The notes under the pieces were generated by a model. It had not been told where the DNA came from and made no database searches. It was given only the letters and a program-made list of their open reading frames with translations. A stretch of 64,000 nt of DNA, from NCBI RefSeq assembly GCF_016093275.1, contig NZ_JAEDAK010000002.1, positions 496,001-560,000 on the forward strand, in the 5' to 3' direction. This DNA is from Inhella proteolytica. GTDB taxonomy: Bacteria > Pseudomonadota > Gammaproteobacteria > Burkholderiales > Burkholderiaceae_C. How positions within the stretch are numbered: the first letter of the stretch is position 1; every line of letters begins with the position of its first letter. Below, in pieces: positions 44,785 to 53,076 of the stretch. The position numbers and the translations under genes are program-made.

Positions 44785-45396
44785 TCAGGCAGCGCGCTTC
44801 GCGCTCCAGGTGCCCGGCATGTCCCCATGGCCCGGCAGGGCCTGCACACGCCCCAGCCAGGCCTGCACGGCGGGATAGGGGCTGAGGTCCACCTGGCCCT
44901 CGGGCGCCAGGGCGATGTAGGGGTAGACGGCCAGGTCGGCCAGGGTGGGTGCCGCGCCGTCCACCAGCCAGGCCTGGCTGGCCAGCACGCCTTCCAGCAC
45001 CGCCAGCAAGGCCGCGGTGCGGGCCTGCGCGGCCGCCAGGTCGATCGGGCGGCCGAACTTGTGGTGCAGGCGCAGCAGGTTCGGGCCGTGGGCCACCTCG
45101 TTGGCGGCGGTGGAGAGCCAGGCCACCACCTGCGCCAGTCGCCCGGCTTCCCGGGGCCACCAGGCGTCACCGCCGTAGCGCTGGCCCAGGTAGGCCAGGA
45201 TGGCCTGGCTGTCGCGCACCACCACCGCCCCGTCCACAAGCACCGGCACCTGTCCGAAGGGGTTGAGCTTCAGGAACTCGGGCGCCTTGTGCGCGCCACC
45301 GCTGGGCACCTCGGCCTCGTACGGCAGGCCGAGCATCGACAAGGCCAGACGCACCTTGTGCGAATTGCCGGAGAGGGGGAAGTGATAGAGCTTCAT
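44785..45396 (-). CDS. Glutathione S-transferase family protein
   Basis: 203 residues. The thioredoxin-like N-terminal domain (KLYHFPLSGNSHKVRLALS; NPFGQVPVLVDGAVVVRDSQ) carries the cis-Pro (VPVL) and the glutathione-contacting DSQ motif. A helical C-terminal domain follows (DGAAPTLADLAVYPYIA). The Ser in SGNSHK is a candidate catalytic residue. It probably conjugates or isomerises electrophiles in the cytoplasm. It leads the group GST, NTF2-like and DoxX. Confidence 0.9.
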   Translation of the reverse strand: MKLYHFPLSGNSHKVRLALSMLGLPYEAEVPSGGAHKAPEFLKLNPFGQVPVLVDGAVVVRDSQAILAYLGQRYGGDAWWPREAGRLAQVVAWLSTAANEVAHGPNLLRLHHKFGRPIDLAAAQARTAALLAVLEGVLASQAWLVDGAAPTLADLAVYPYIALAPEGQVDLSPYPAVQAWLGRVQALPGHGDMPGTWSAKRAA

Positions 45397-45428
45397 GGCG
45401 GCTGGGTGATTCAGGGCGGAAAGGAAGA

Positions 45429-46475
45429 TCAGGCGACGGCACGGGCATAGCCCTGCGGCAGGTGCCCACTGAGGTGGCGGTGCGGCATGAGCTTCTCGGC
45501 GTTCACGCGCGCCAGCTCGCCGCTGGGCCAGCGCGGCGCGCGGCCTGCGTCGGTGTCGTGGTTGCGGCGTTGGAACTCGGCGGCGAACTCGGGGCGCTGA
45601 AGGTCGCGGGCATAGGGGCGCAGCTGGCGCGACAACTGCGCGATGCGCGCCGGGTCGTTGCGACGGCTGAAGCGCGCAAAGCCGCGGAAGCGAAAGGCTT
45701 CTTCGATGCGCCGGTTGCTGCAGTGGATGAGCGCATCCATCAACGCGAACACGAGCTCGACCCGGCTGGCCTGCGCCAGCTGGAGGCGCAGCACCTGGCC
45801 ATCAAAGTGCGCCAGCTCGCCCTCCGCCGCGCGCGCCGCGGGCGGGCTGCCGATGCGCACCCACAGCGCCGCACCGTCCGCGCCCCAGTCCTCGCAGCGC
45901 AGCAGCTCCAAGGGCCGCTGCGCGAACTGGCAGAGCGCCAACCACTCGCGCACCGCCTCGGCCAGCGGGCGATCCAGTGCCTGCGGTTCCGGCTCGGCCG
46001 CCGTCAGCTCCGGGAATGCCGCCATCAGCGGCAGATCCAGGTGGTTGCTCAAGGGGCTGGAGCAGCGGGCGCTGGCGGCGTCGCGCAGGGTCAGCAGCTC
46101 GCGCACCTCGTGCTCATGGGCCTTCTGAATGGCCAGAAAGGCGGTCTGCACGATTTCCGAGCTGGGCGTGTCGGCGTCGATGCGCCACTTGCGCCCGTAG
46201 ACCAGCTTGAGCGGCCGCGCGGCGGCACCGCGTTCGTAGTTCTCGCGCCCGATCAGGCCCACCTGCAGATAGACCCCGCCGCCATCCTCGGCCGCGAACA
46301 GCAAGCTGTGCGCGTCACACGCCACGTCGGCCAGCAGGCTTTGCACGCTGCGGGCGTCGTGGCGGAACTGCAGGTAGTGCTGGGGCACGCAGGCGCATCC
46401 GTTGGGCAGGGTGACGGTGGGTGCGCCCGGCATGGTCAGCTCGCCCGCGGCGGGGTTCAGTGCAAGGGGTTTCAT
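45429..46475 (-). CDS. Conserved-looking protein of unknown function
   Basis: About 348 residues from ATG 46475. No family recognised. It begins MKPLALNPAAGELTM and contains CACVPQHYLQFRHDARSVQS, VYLQVGLIGRENYERG and YGRKWRIDADTPSSEIVQTA. It has a cluster near the end with HRHLSGHLPQGYARA. The composition suggests a soluble mixed alpha/beta protein. The start lies 63 bp after the YHS-domain gene on the same strand, and the GST gene follows 32 bp downstream. Confidence 0.72.
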   Translation of the reverse strand: MKPLALNPAAGELTMPGAPTVTLPNGCACVPQHYLQFRHDARSVQSLLADVACDAHSLLFAAEDGGGVYLQVGLIGRENYERGAAARPLKLVYGRKWRIDADTPSSEIVQTAFLAIQKAHEHEVRELLTLRDAASARCSSPLSNHLDLPLMAAFPELTAAEPEPQALDRPLAEAVREWLALCQFAQRPLELLRCEDWGADGAALWVRIGSPPAARAAEGELAHFDGQVLRLQLAQASRVELVFALMDALIHCSNRRIEEAFRFRGFARFSRRNDPARIAQLSRQLRPYARDLQRPEFAAEFQRRNHDTDAGRAPRWPSGELARVNAEKLMPHRHLSGHLPQGYARAVA

Positions 46476-46538
46476 CGCTCTGAGAAGTTCAGCCCCAGCG
46501 CGCACGGCGGATGCGAGCGCGCTGGCGGCAGGCCGGAT

Positions 46539-47039
46539 TTACAGATCCTTGGGCGCCTTGCCCTTGATGCTGGGCCAGGTCATCTGGGCGTTCTTGATGT
46601 TGCCGGGCACGTCTTCCAGCCACTTCTTCTGCACGTCCTTGTTGACGTTCAGGTAGAGCTTGCCGTCCACCACGCGCCAGGCGGTCGGGTCGCCGTCGAG
46701 CTTCTTCTCCAGCGCCACGCCCATGGCGCAGAAGCCACCGAAGGCCGGCACGTACTTGGCCGGGTTGGCCGTGAACAGGTCGCGGTTGGCGGCGCTGCTG
46801 AAGAGGTAGGTGGCACCCTCGTGCTTGGCCATGAAGCTGGCGTTGCCTTGGGTGGGGGCACCCACGGTTTGGTAAGCCACCACGTCGTAGCCGGAGACGG
46901 CCACGCCCTTGGCGTCGACGTTCAGCGCAGAGGTGCTGTGGGTGTCGTAGGCGTGGGCGGTGCTGGGCAGCACGGCCATCAGGCTGGCGGAGGCGATCAG
47001 GGTGGCCAGCAGGGTGTGGCGCAGGGTCATGGCGTTCAT
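46539..47039 (-). CDS. Secreted YHS-domain protein
   Basis: 166 residues with a signal peptide (about 1-30, cleavage after STAHA). The YHS-like region contains VAVSGYDVVAYQTVGAPTQG, YLFSSAANRDLFTANPAKY, GGFCAMGVALEKK and YLNVNKDVQKKW. YHS domains are thought to bind metal, and periplasmic members are often induced by stress. An upstream 273-bp intergenic region separates it from a divergent gene. No partner is evident. Confidence 0.88.
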   Translation of the reverse strand: MNAMTLRHTLLATLIASASLMAVLPSTAHAYDTHSTSALNVDAKGVAVSGYDVVAYQTVGAPTQGNASFMAKHEGATYLFSSAANRDLFTANPAKYVPAFGGFCAMGVALEKKLDGDPTAWRVVDGKLYLNVNKDVQKKWLEDVPGNIKNAQMTWPSIKGKAPKDL

Positions 47040-47312
47040 TGCAAAGGTCCTGTCAATCGTGGAGTGAGTGGGGGCCAGTGCGTCCGTCTCGGGGCACCGT
47101 GTCGCTGGGCTTCAGCGCATGGGTTGAACTGTGCGTTTTTGGGCTGCACAGCGGAATCACCGCAGCGCCCAAGAGACTCTTGCGGCGCGCGGAATGGTCG
47201 ACGTGAAAGCCTGGGCTGGGTGCGGCCCCGGGGCGCTGCGCTTGCGAGGCCGTGACGGCGTTCTTATCCTTCGGCGGGCTGCGCCTCAGGGGCGCGACCC
47301 AGGATCCGATCC

Positions 47313-48380
47313 ATGAGCCCCGCACGCCCCCCACGCAAGTCCATCGGCTTGGGCAAGCCTGGCAGCCGCGCGACGCTGCTGCTCGCCCTGCAGCTCGGCA
47401 TGGGCGAATTCGCCCTGGCCATGAGCCCCACCGAACTCCGGCGCCTGGAGGACCTGGAGCGCGCCCATGAGCAGCAGCGGGAATTCGACCGTCAGGCCGC
47501 CGAACGCCAGAACGCGCAGATCCAGCGCGATGCCGAACTTCATGAAGCCCAGGTGCGCAAGCTGCGTGAGCTGCACCAGCGCCTTGAGCGCTGCGGCAGT
47601 TGTGCCGAGCGCGCGGCCCTGCAGGCGGAGCTGGAGCGCATCCAAGCCCAGCATGCGGAGGCGATTCGCCTCTACTGCGCCAACGCCGATCAATGGCGCC
47701 AGCAGGGGACGGCCGCCGCCGCACTCATCGGCGGCCTGATCCACGGCAGCCCCTTGTGCCAACTCAGGCGCCAGGAAGCGCGCCAGCAGCTGGTCGACAA
47801 AGCACGCAGCGGCAAGCCCGAGGATGCGCACCGCCTTGCGCTGTGGACGATCAAGGAGGAGGGGGATGTGCGCCAGGGCTGCACCCAGCTGGAGGCTGGT
47901 GTGAGCCAGGGCCATGGCGTCTTCATGCGGGACTACGCGCATTGGTGCCTGGGCAACCGGCAGTCCGGCATCGACGCGCAGCGCGGCGAGCAGTTGCTGC
48001 AGCACTGCGCCGACCAGGGCGAGCCGGAGTGCGCGCTGGCACTGCGCAACTACCGCTTCAACCGCGAAGCCTCGGCGCAGCGCGCCACGGCCCGCTCCAG
48101 CGCCAACAAAGACTACGCGCGCCGGCCACCGCTGGAGGCGGCCGCCCTGCGGCGCGAGCGGGGCGACGCCGCGCGCCAGGCCGCTCGCGAGGAAGCCCGC
48201 TCACACCACCAGGAGCGCCGGGAGCAGGAGCAGGCCCGCGTCTGCGACTTCGAGACGAAGCGGCTGTCCAGCCTGCAGGAGCGGCTCGAAGCCGCCGGCA
48301 ATGAGCGACAGCGCCTGGTTGCTCAGCGCGCGCTGGAGCGCGGGCAGAAGCGCCAAGAGTCCGCCTGCGCGGGCGGCTGA
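47313..48380 (+). CDS. Exported coiled-coil protein with Sel1-like segment
   Basis: 355 residues. A hydrophobic stretch at about 19-36 (RATLLLALQLGMGEFALAMS) looks like a signal peptide. Residues 40-115 are a charged coiled coil (LEDLERAHEQQREFDRQAAE). The middle has Sel1/TPR-like repeats (DAHRLALWTIKEEGDVRQGC; GEQLLQHCADQGEPECALAL) with regularly spaced Cys. The C-terminus is again Arg/Glu coiled coil. No family recognised; a periplasmic or envelope structural protein is an inference. Confidence 0.72.
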   Translation: MSPARPPRKSIGLGKPGSRATLLLALQLGMGEFALAMSPTELRRLEDLERAHEQQREFDRQAAERQNAQIQRDAELHEAQVRKLRELHQRLERCGSCAERAALQAELERIQAQHAEAIRLYCANADQWRQQGTAAAALIGGLIHGSPLCQLRRQEARQQLVDKARSGKPEDAHRLALWTIKEEGDVRQGCTQLEAGVSQGHGVFMRDYAHWCLGNRQSGIDAQRGEQLLQHCADQGEPECALALRNYRFNREASAQRATARSSANKDYARRPPLEAAALRRERGDAARQAAREEARSHHQERREQEQARVCDFETKRLSSLQERLEAAGNERQRLVAQRALERGQKRQESACAGG

Positions 48381-48408
48381 GCCCGCGCGGCCAGCTGCCC
48401 AGTGCCCC

Positions 48409-49026
48409 TCACCCCAGCGCCCGCTTCACCGCCGGCCGCTGCGCAATTCGCTCCACCCAGGCCTTCACCGCCGGGAAGTCCTCCAGCTTCACCCCCGCAT
48501 AGCCGGCCGATCGCAGCCAGCCGAAGTGGGCGATGTCGGCAATCGAGTACTCGTCACCGGCCAACCAGGGCGACTCTTGCAGGCGGGCTTCCAGCACGGC
48601 CGTGAGGCGCCGGCTCTCGGCCTGGTAGCGCTCAATGCCGGCGGGCATCTTCTCGGGGTGGCGCATGAACCAGCCGGCCTGGCCGAACATCGGGCCCACG
48701 CCGCCAATCTGGAAGTACAGGTACTCGAACGCGCGGATGCGCTCGCGCGCAGGCTTGGGCAGCAGGCCGCCAAATTTCTCGGCCAGGTACTGCAGGATGG
48801 CGCCGGACTCGAACACCGAGACCGGCTCGCCATCAGGGCCATCAGGGCCATCGGGGTCCACGATGGCCGGGATGCGGCCGTTCGGATTGATCTTCAGGAA
48901 CTCCGGGCGCTTTTGTTCGTTGGCCGAAAGGTTCACCGGAATGAGCCGGTAGGGCACGCCCAGTTCTTCCAGGGCAATCGGGATCTTGATGCCGTTCGGG
49001 GTGGGGGCGTAGTAGACGTCGATCAT
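48409..49026 (-). CDS. Glutathione S-transferase (Ure2p/YghU-like)
   Basis: 205 residues from ATG 49026. The N-terminal domain MIDVYYAPTPNGIKIPIALE ... NPNGRIPAIVD and VFESGAILQYLAEKFG is typical of bacterial Ure2p/Nu-class GSTs, where Asn or Thr in TPNG helps hold glutathione. The C-terminal domain has GDEYSIADIAHFGWLR. Such enzymes often have disulfide-reductase or peroxidase activity. It stands alone, divergent from the class V aminotransferase gene. Confidence 0.9.
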   Translation of the reverse strand: MIDVYYAPTPNGIKIPIALEELGVPYRLIPVNLSANEQKRPEFLKINPNGRIPAIVDPDGPDGPDGEPVSVFESGAILQYLAEKFGGLLPKPARERIRAFEYLYFQIGGVGPMFGQAGWFMRHPEKMPAGIERYQAESRRLTAVLEARLQESPWLAGDEYSIADIAHFGWLRSAGYAGVKLEDFPAVKAWVERIAQRPAVKRALG

Positions 49027-49121
49027 GGTACGAATGCAGGCAGGAGAGGCGATGGACCACACTGTGCCGACGCAGCCCCGGCGCGGGAATCCGCGCCCCG
49101 TCCAACACACTGTTTCAGCCC

Positions 49122-50300
49122 ATGCAAGAGTCTTTCGACCCCGCGCGATTGAAGCCGCTGTACCTGCTGGATCCGGACCTGGTGTTTCTGAACCACGGCT
49201 CCTTCGGCGCCTGCCCGGCCGAGGTGCTGGCGGTGCAGCAAGGCTGGCAGCGCGAGATGGAACGCAACCCGGTGGCGTTTCTTGGGCGACGCTCGGCCGA
49301 ACTGCTGGCGCAGGCGCGCGCGCGGCTGGCGCAGGAACTGGGCGCGGACCCGGCACACCTGGTGTTCGTGCCCAATGCCACGCAGGGCGTGAACACGGTG
49401 GCGCGCTCGCTGCCGCTGCAACCGGGCGATGAGATCCTGAGCACCGACCACGAGTACGGTGCCTGCGACAACACCTGGGACTGGGTCTGCGCCCGCAGCG
49501 GCGCGCGCCGCGTGGCGGTGCCCATCCCCCTGCCCTTCCGCGCCGAAGAATTCGTGGAACGCGTTTGGCGCGCGGTGACGCCGCGCACGCGCGTGCTGTT
49601 CCTGAGCCACATGACGTCCACCACCGCGCTGATCTTCCCGATCCAGGAGCTGGTGCGCCGGGCGCGGGCGGCCGGCATCCGCAGCGTGATCGACGGCGCG
49701 CACATGCCCGGCCACCTGCCCCTGGATCTGGATGCCCTGGGCGCGGACTTCTATACCGGCAATTGCCACAAGTGGCTGGGTGCCCCCAAGGGTGCGGCCT
49801 TTCTGCACGCGCGGCCCGAGCAGCACGAATTGCTGCACGCGCTCACCATCAGCTGGGGCTACAGCCCGGGCGTGGAGGGGCATACCGGCTTCGACGCCTA
49901 CCTGGGCCACAGCCTGCTGGAGCGGCGCCTGCAATGGCAGGGCACGCGCGACATTTCCGCCTTCCTCACGGTGCCCGCGGCGCTGGACTTCGCCGCCCGG
50001 CACCACTGGCCGCAGGTGCGCCAGGCCTGTCACGCGCTGGCGGTGCAAACCCTGCAGCGCGTGTGCGCGCACACCGGTCTTTCACCCCTGTGCCGCGATG
50101 AGGACTTCGGCCAGATGGTGGCCATTCCCGTGCCGCCGATGAACGGCGAGGCGCTCAAGCAGCGGCTGTTCGACGAATTCCGCATCGAGGTGCCGGTGAC
50201 CCAGCACGGGCCGCAGACCTTCGTGCGGGCGTCCTTCCAGGGCTACAACAGCCCGGCGGATGCGGACGCCCTGGTGGCGGCGCTGCAGACGATTTTCTAG
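49122..50300 (+). CDS. Class V aminotransferase (isopenicillin-N-epimerase-like)
   Basis: 392 residues of a PLP-dependent fold-type I enzyme. It opens FLNHGSFGACPAEVLAVQQG. It has a phosphate-binding PNATQGVNTVAR, the cofactor Asp in IDGAHMPGH, and the Schiff-base Lys in TGNCHKWLGAPKG. Closest in pattern to the NifS-like group annotated as isopenicillin N epimerase, whose bacterial members mostly act on cysteine derivatives or other amino acids. Substrate unknown. Convergent with the flavoprotein gene, 8 bp apart. Confidence 0.88.
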   Translation: MQESFDPARLKPLYLLDPDLVFLNHGSFGACPAEVLAVQQGWQREMERNPVAFLGRRSAELLAQARARLAQELGADPAHLVFVPNATQGVNTVARSLPLQPGDEILSTDHEYGACDNTWDWVCARSGARRVAVPIPLPFRAEEFVERVWRAVTPRTRVLFLSHMTSTTALIFPIQELVRRARAAGIRSVIDGAHMPGHLPLDLDALGADFYTGNCHKWLGAPKGAAFLHARPEQHELLHALTISWGYSPGVEGHTGFDAYLGHSLLERRLQWQGTRDISAFLTVPAALDFAARHHWPQVRQACHALAVQTLQRVCAHTGLSPLCRDEDFGQMVAIPVPPMNGEALKQRLFDEFRIEVPVTQHGPQTFVRASFQGYNSPADADALVAALQTIF

Positions 50301-50308
50301 GCCACCGC

Positions 50309-51736
50309 TCAGGCCCCCGGCCCGCAGTCCAGGCAGCGTTCCACCGGCGGCGGGCCCATGCGCAGGGCGCGCTGCAAGTCGCGCAGCGCGGTGCGCAGCC
50401 CCTCTTCCACCACCGGGTGATAGAAGGGGCTGTCCAGCATCTGCTGCACCGTGTCGCCGCGCTGCACGCTCCAGCTGAGCAGGTGGCCCAGGTGCTCGGC
50501 GGCCGGGCCGATCATTTCGGCGCCCAGCAGGCGGCCCGTGCCCTTGTCGGCATACAGGTGCAGGCCGCCCTGGTTCTTGCGCATCACCCGGCTGCGGCCT
50601 TGGTCGGCAAAGCTGACGCGGCCGGTCTCGAAGGCCACCCCCGCCTGCAGCAATTCGGCGTGCCTGCGCCCGACCGTGGCGATCTGCGGATCGCTGAACA
50701 CCACGGCAAGAGGGGCCCGGCGCGGGCGCACGCGCACGTCCGGCCAGCGGCCGGCGTTGTCGCCGGCAATGCGGCCTTCATCGGCGGCCTCGTGCAGCAA
50801 CTGCAGCTCAGCCGTGGCGTCGCCCGCGATGAAGACCGGATGCGCGCCCACCTGGCCGGTGTGCCGATCGAACGGCGGCACGCCGTCGGCGTCCAATGGC
50901 AGACCGCTGTGCTCCAGCCCGAGGCCCTGCAGGCGCGGGCGGCGCCCTGTGGCGGCCAGCACCCAATCGACGCGCTCCTCCTGGCCATCGAGCCTCAGCA
51001 CCACCTCGTCGCCCTCGCGGCGCAGTTCAGGCTGGGGCTGGCCGAGGTGCATGGGGATCTCGGCGCCAAGGAGCTCGCGGCTCAGGGCCTGCAGCACCGG
51101 GTCGGTAAGCGGCCCCACGCGCTGGCTGCGGCCCACCAAGCGCACGCGCACGCCCAGGCGGTGCAGGGCCTGCGCCAGTTCCAGCGCAATCACGCCGGCG
51201 CCCAGCACCAGCACGGCGCGCGGCAGGTCGTGCCAGTCAAACAGCTCGTCGTTGCGGATCAGGCGCTCGCCCAGGGCCTGCTGCCAGGCCGGGTCGATCT
51301 GCGGCTCCGATCCGGTGGCGATGACGATGCGAGCGGCCTTCACCCGCGTGTGGCCGTCCACCTCCAGCACGCCGGGCGCCACGAAGCGGGCGTGGCCGCG
51401 CAGGCGATGGGCGGCGGGCCAGCTGTCCACGGACTCGGTCACGAAGCCCACAAAGCGGTCGCGCTCGCTGCGCACGCGCTGCATCACGGCCCGGCCGTCA
51501 ATCTGCACGCCCTGCACCCGCACGCCGAAGCCGGCCGCCTGCTGCACGGCATGCGCGGCCTCGGCCGCGGCAATCAGCAGCTTGCTGGGCATGCAGCCCA
51601 CGCGTGCGCAGGTGGTGCCATAGGGCCCACTTTCGATCGCCAGCACGCTTTCCGTGTGCTGGCGCGCGGCACGGTAGGCCGCCATGCCGGCGGTACCGGT
51701 GCCGACGATGGCCACATCGACGCTCAGCGCTTGCAT
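50309..51736 (-). CDS. Dihydrolipoamide-dehydrogenase-like flavoprotein disulfide reductase
   Basis: 475 residues from ATG 51736. It has an FAD-binding VAIVGTGTAGMAAYRAA and the redox-active disulfide in GTTCARVGCMPSK (CxxxxC). A NAD-binding VLVLGAGVIALELAQAL, an FAD motif VFIAGDA and a C-terminal HPVVEEG (His/Glu pair of the active site) follow. It resembles lipoamide dehydrogenases but there are no 2-oxoacid dehydrogenase genes nearby, so a stand-alone thiol or quinone reductase role is possible. It is divergent from the LysR gene at 51997, which probably controls it. Confidence 0.87.
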   Translation of the reverse strand: MQALSVDVAIVGTGTAGMAAYRAARQHTESVLAIESGPYGTTCARVGCMPSKLLIAAAEAAHAVQQAAGFGVRVQGVQIDGRAVMQRVRSERDRFVGFVTESVDSWPAAHRLRGHARFVAPGVLEVDGHTRVKAARIVIATGSEPQIDPAWQQALGERLIRNDELFDWHDLPRAVLVLGAGVIALELAQALHRLGVRVRLVGRSQRVGPLTDPVLQALSRELLGAEIPMHLGQPQPELRREGDEVVLRLDGQEERVDWVLAATGRRPRLQGLGLEHSGLPLDADGVPPFDRHTGQVGAHPVFIAGDATAELQLLHEAADEGRIAGDNAGRWPDVRVRPRRAPLAVVFSDPQIATVGRRHAELLQAGVAFETGRVSFADQGRSRVMRKNQGGLHLYADKGTGRLLGAEMIGPAAEHLGHLLSWSVQRGDTVQQMLDSPFYHPVVEEGLRTALRDLQRALRMGPPPVERCLDCGPGA

Positions 51737-51996
51737 GGCGCCATTCCCAGGTAGACCCGCAAGACCGCCCACGCGCGGGAAACGAAGGAGCAATCGGCAT
51801 CGCCCTGGGGCGGCAGTTCGGTGAAGAAAGGGCTGGGCAGCATGAGGAATCGGCTTCAGAGCAGGGATGCCCGCACTGTGCGCAAACCCGTGTGCAGGCG
51901 GAATCCCCGCCAGAGCCAATGCACTGCTGCGCGCAGCGGAACAATCCGGCATGGCTTCCCGGCTCGGCACAATCCCCCGCCACACCGGGAGGCTTT

Positions 51997-52914
51997 GTGG
52001 ACCGTCTGCACCAGATTCAAGTGTTCGTGGCCGTGGTGGACGCCAACGGCTTTGCCGGCGCGGCACGCAAGCTGAACCTCTCGCCACCGGCGGTGACGCG
52101 CGCCATCAACGAGCTGGAGGCCCAGCTCGGCGCCCGCCTGCTGACCCGCACCACGCGCGTCGTTCGCGTCACCGAAGCGGGCGAGCGCTACGCGGAGGAT
52201 TGCCGTCGCATCCTGGCCGAGCTGGTGGAGGCGGACGAATCCGTGGCGGGGTTGCACGCCAACCCGCGCGGCCGCCTCACCCTCACGGCACCGGTGCTGT
52301 TCGGCGCGCAGGTGGTCACGCCCATCGTGACGGAGTACCTGCGCCTGCACCCGGAAGTGCAGGCGCAATGCTGGTTTCTGGACCGCATCGTCAACATGAT
52401 GGACGAGGGCGTGGACGTGGCCGTGCGCATCGGCGAGCTGCCGGATTCCTCGCTGCAGGCGGTGCGCGTGGGGCAGGTGCGGCGCGTCATCGTGGCCACG
52501 CCGCAGTACCTGAAAAGCGCGCCGCCGCTGCAAGTGCCCGCCGACCTGCAAGCCCACGCCATCGTGGCCGCCAGCGCCGTCACCCCGAACGCCGAGTGGC
52601 GCCTGCAGCAAGCGGGAGAGCCCGTCACCATCAAGCTGCAACCGCGCCTGACCACCACCTCCAACGACGCGGCCATTCAAGCCTGCCTGCAGCACTTCGG
52701 GCTGACGCGCCTGCTGTCCTATCAGGTGGCGACCTTGCAGGCCGAAGGCCGCCTGCAGACCGTGCTGACGGACTATGAGCCGGAGCCGCTGCCGGTGCAT
52801 GTGGTGCACCGCGAGGGTCGCTATGCCTCCAAGAAGGCACGTGCCTTCATCGATCTCGCCGTGGAGCGCCTGCGCTCGCACCCCGCGCTGGAGGGCGGCG
52901 GCGCCCGCCAGTGA
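51997..52914 (+). CDS. LysR family transcriptional regulator (paralogue)
   Basis: 305 residues from GTG 51997, chosen because GGGAGG lies just upstream and the family start (MDRLHQIQVF) follows. The winged helix VVDANGFAGAARKLNLSPPA and the effector domain MMDEGVDVAVRIGELPDSSL are nearly the same as in the LysR protein at 34031-34951. It is divergent from the flavoprotein reductase gene (260 bp) and 162 bp ahead of the xanthine dehydrogenase gene on the same strand, so either may be its target. Confidence 0.9.
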   Translation: MDRLHQIQVFVAVVDANGFAGAARKLNLSPPAVTRAINELEAQLGARLLTRTTRVVRVTEAGERYAEDCRRILAELVEADESVAGLHANPRGRLTLTAPVLFGAQVVTPIVTEYLRLHPEVQAQCWFLDRIVNMMDEGVDVAVRIGELPDSSLQAVRVGQVRRVIVATPQYLKSAPPLQVPADLQAHAIVAASAVTPNAEWRLQQAGEPVTIKLQPRLTTTSNDAAIQACLQHFGLTRLLSYQVATLQAEGRLQTVLTDYEPEPLPVHVVHREGRYASKKARAFIDLAVERLRSHPALEGGGARQ

Positions 52915-53076
52915 CGCGTTCGGATCTGGCCGCCTGCAGCGATTCAATGGGCTGAGGCGCGCCCGGCCTCACCTCAAGAAGAAGGAGCCCCGCGCACGCG
53001 GCCACGCGCTCGATTAGCCTGCCGACCCACGCGCCCTGGCGGGTGCATGCCCTTGTCGACATCGGAGGTGAACCGC

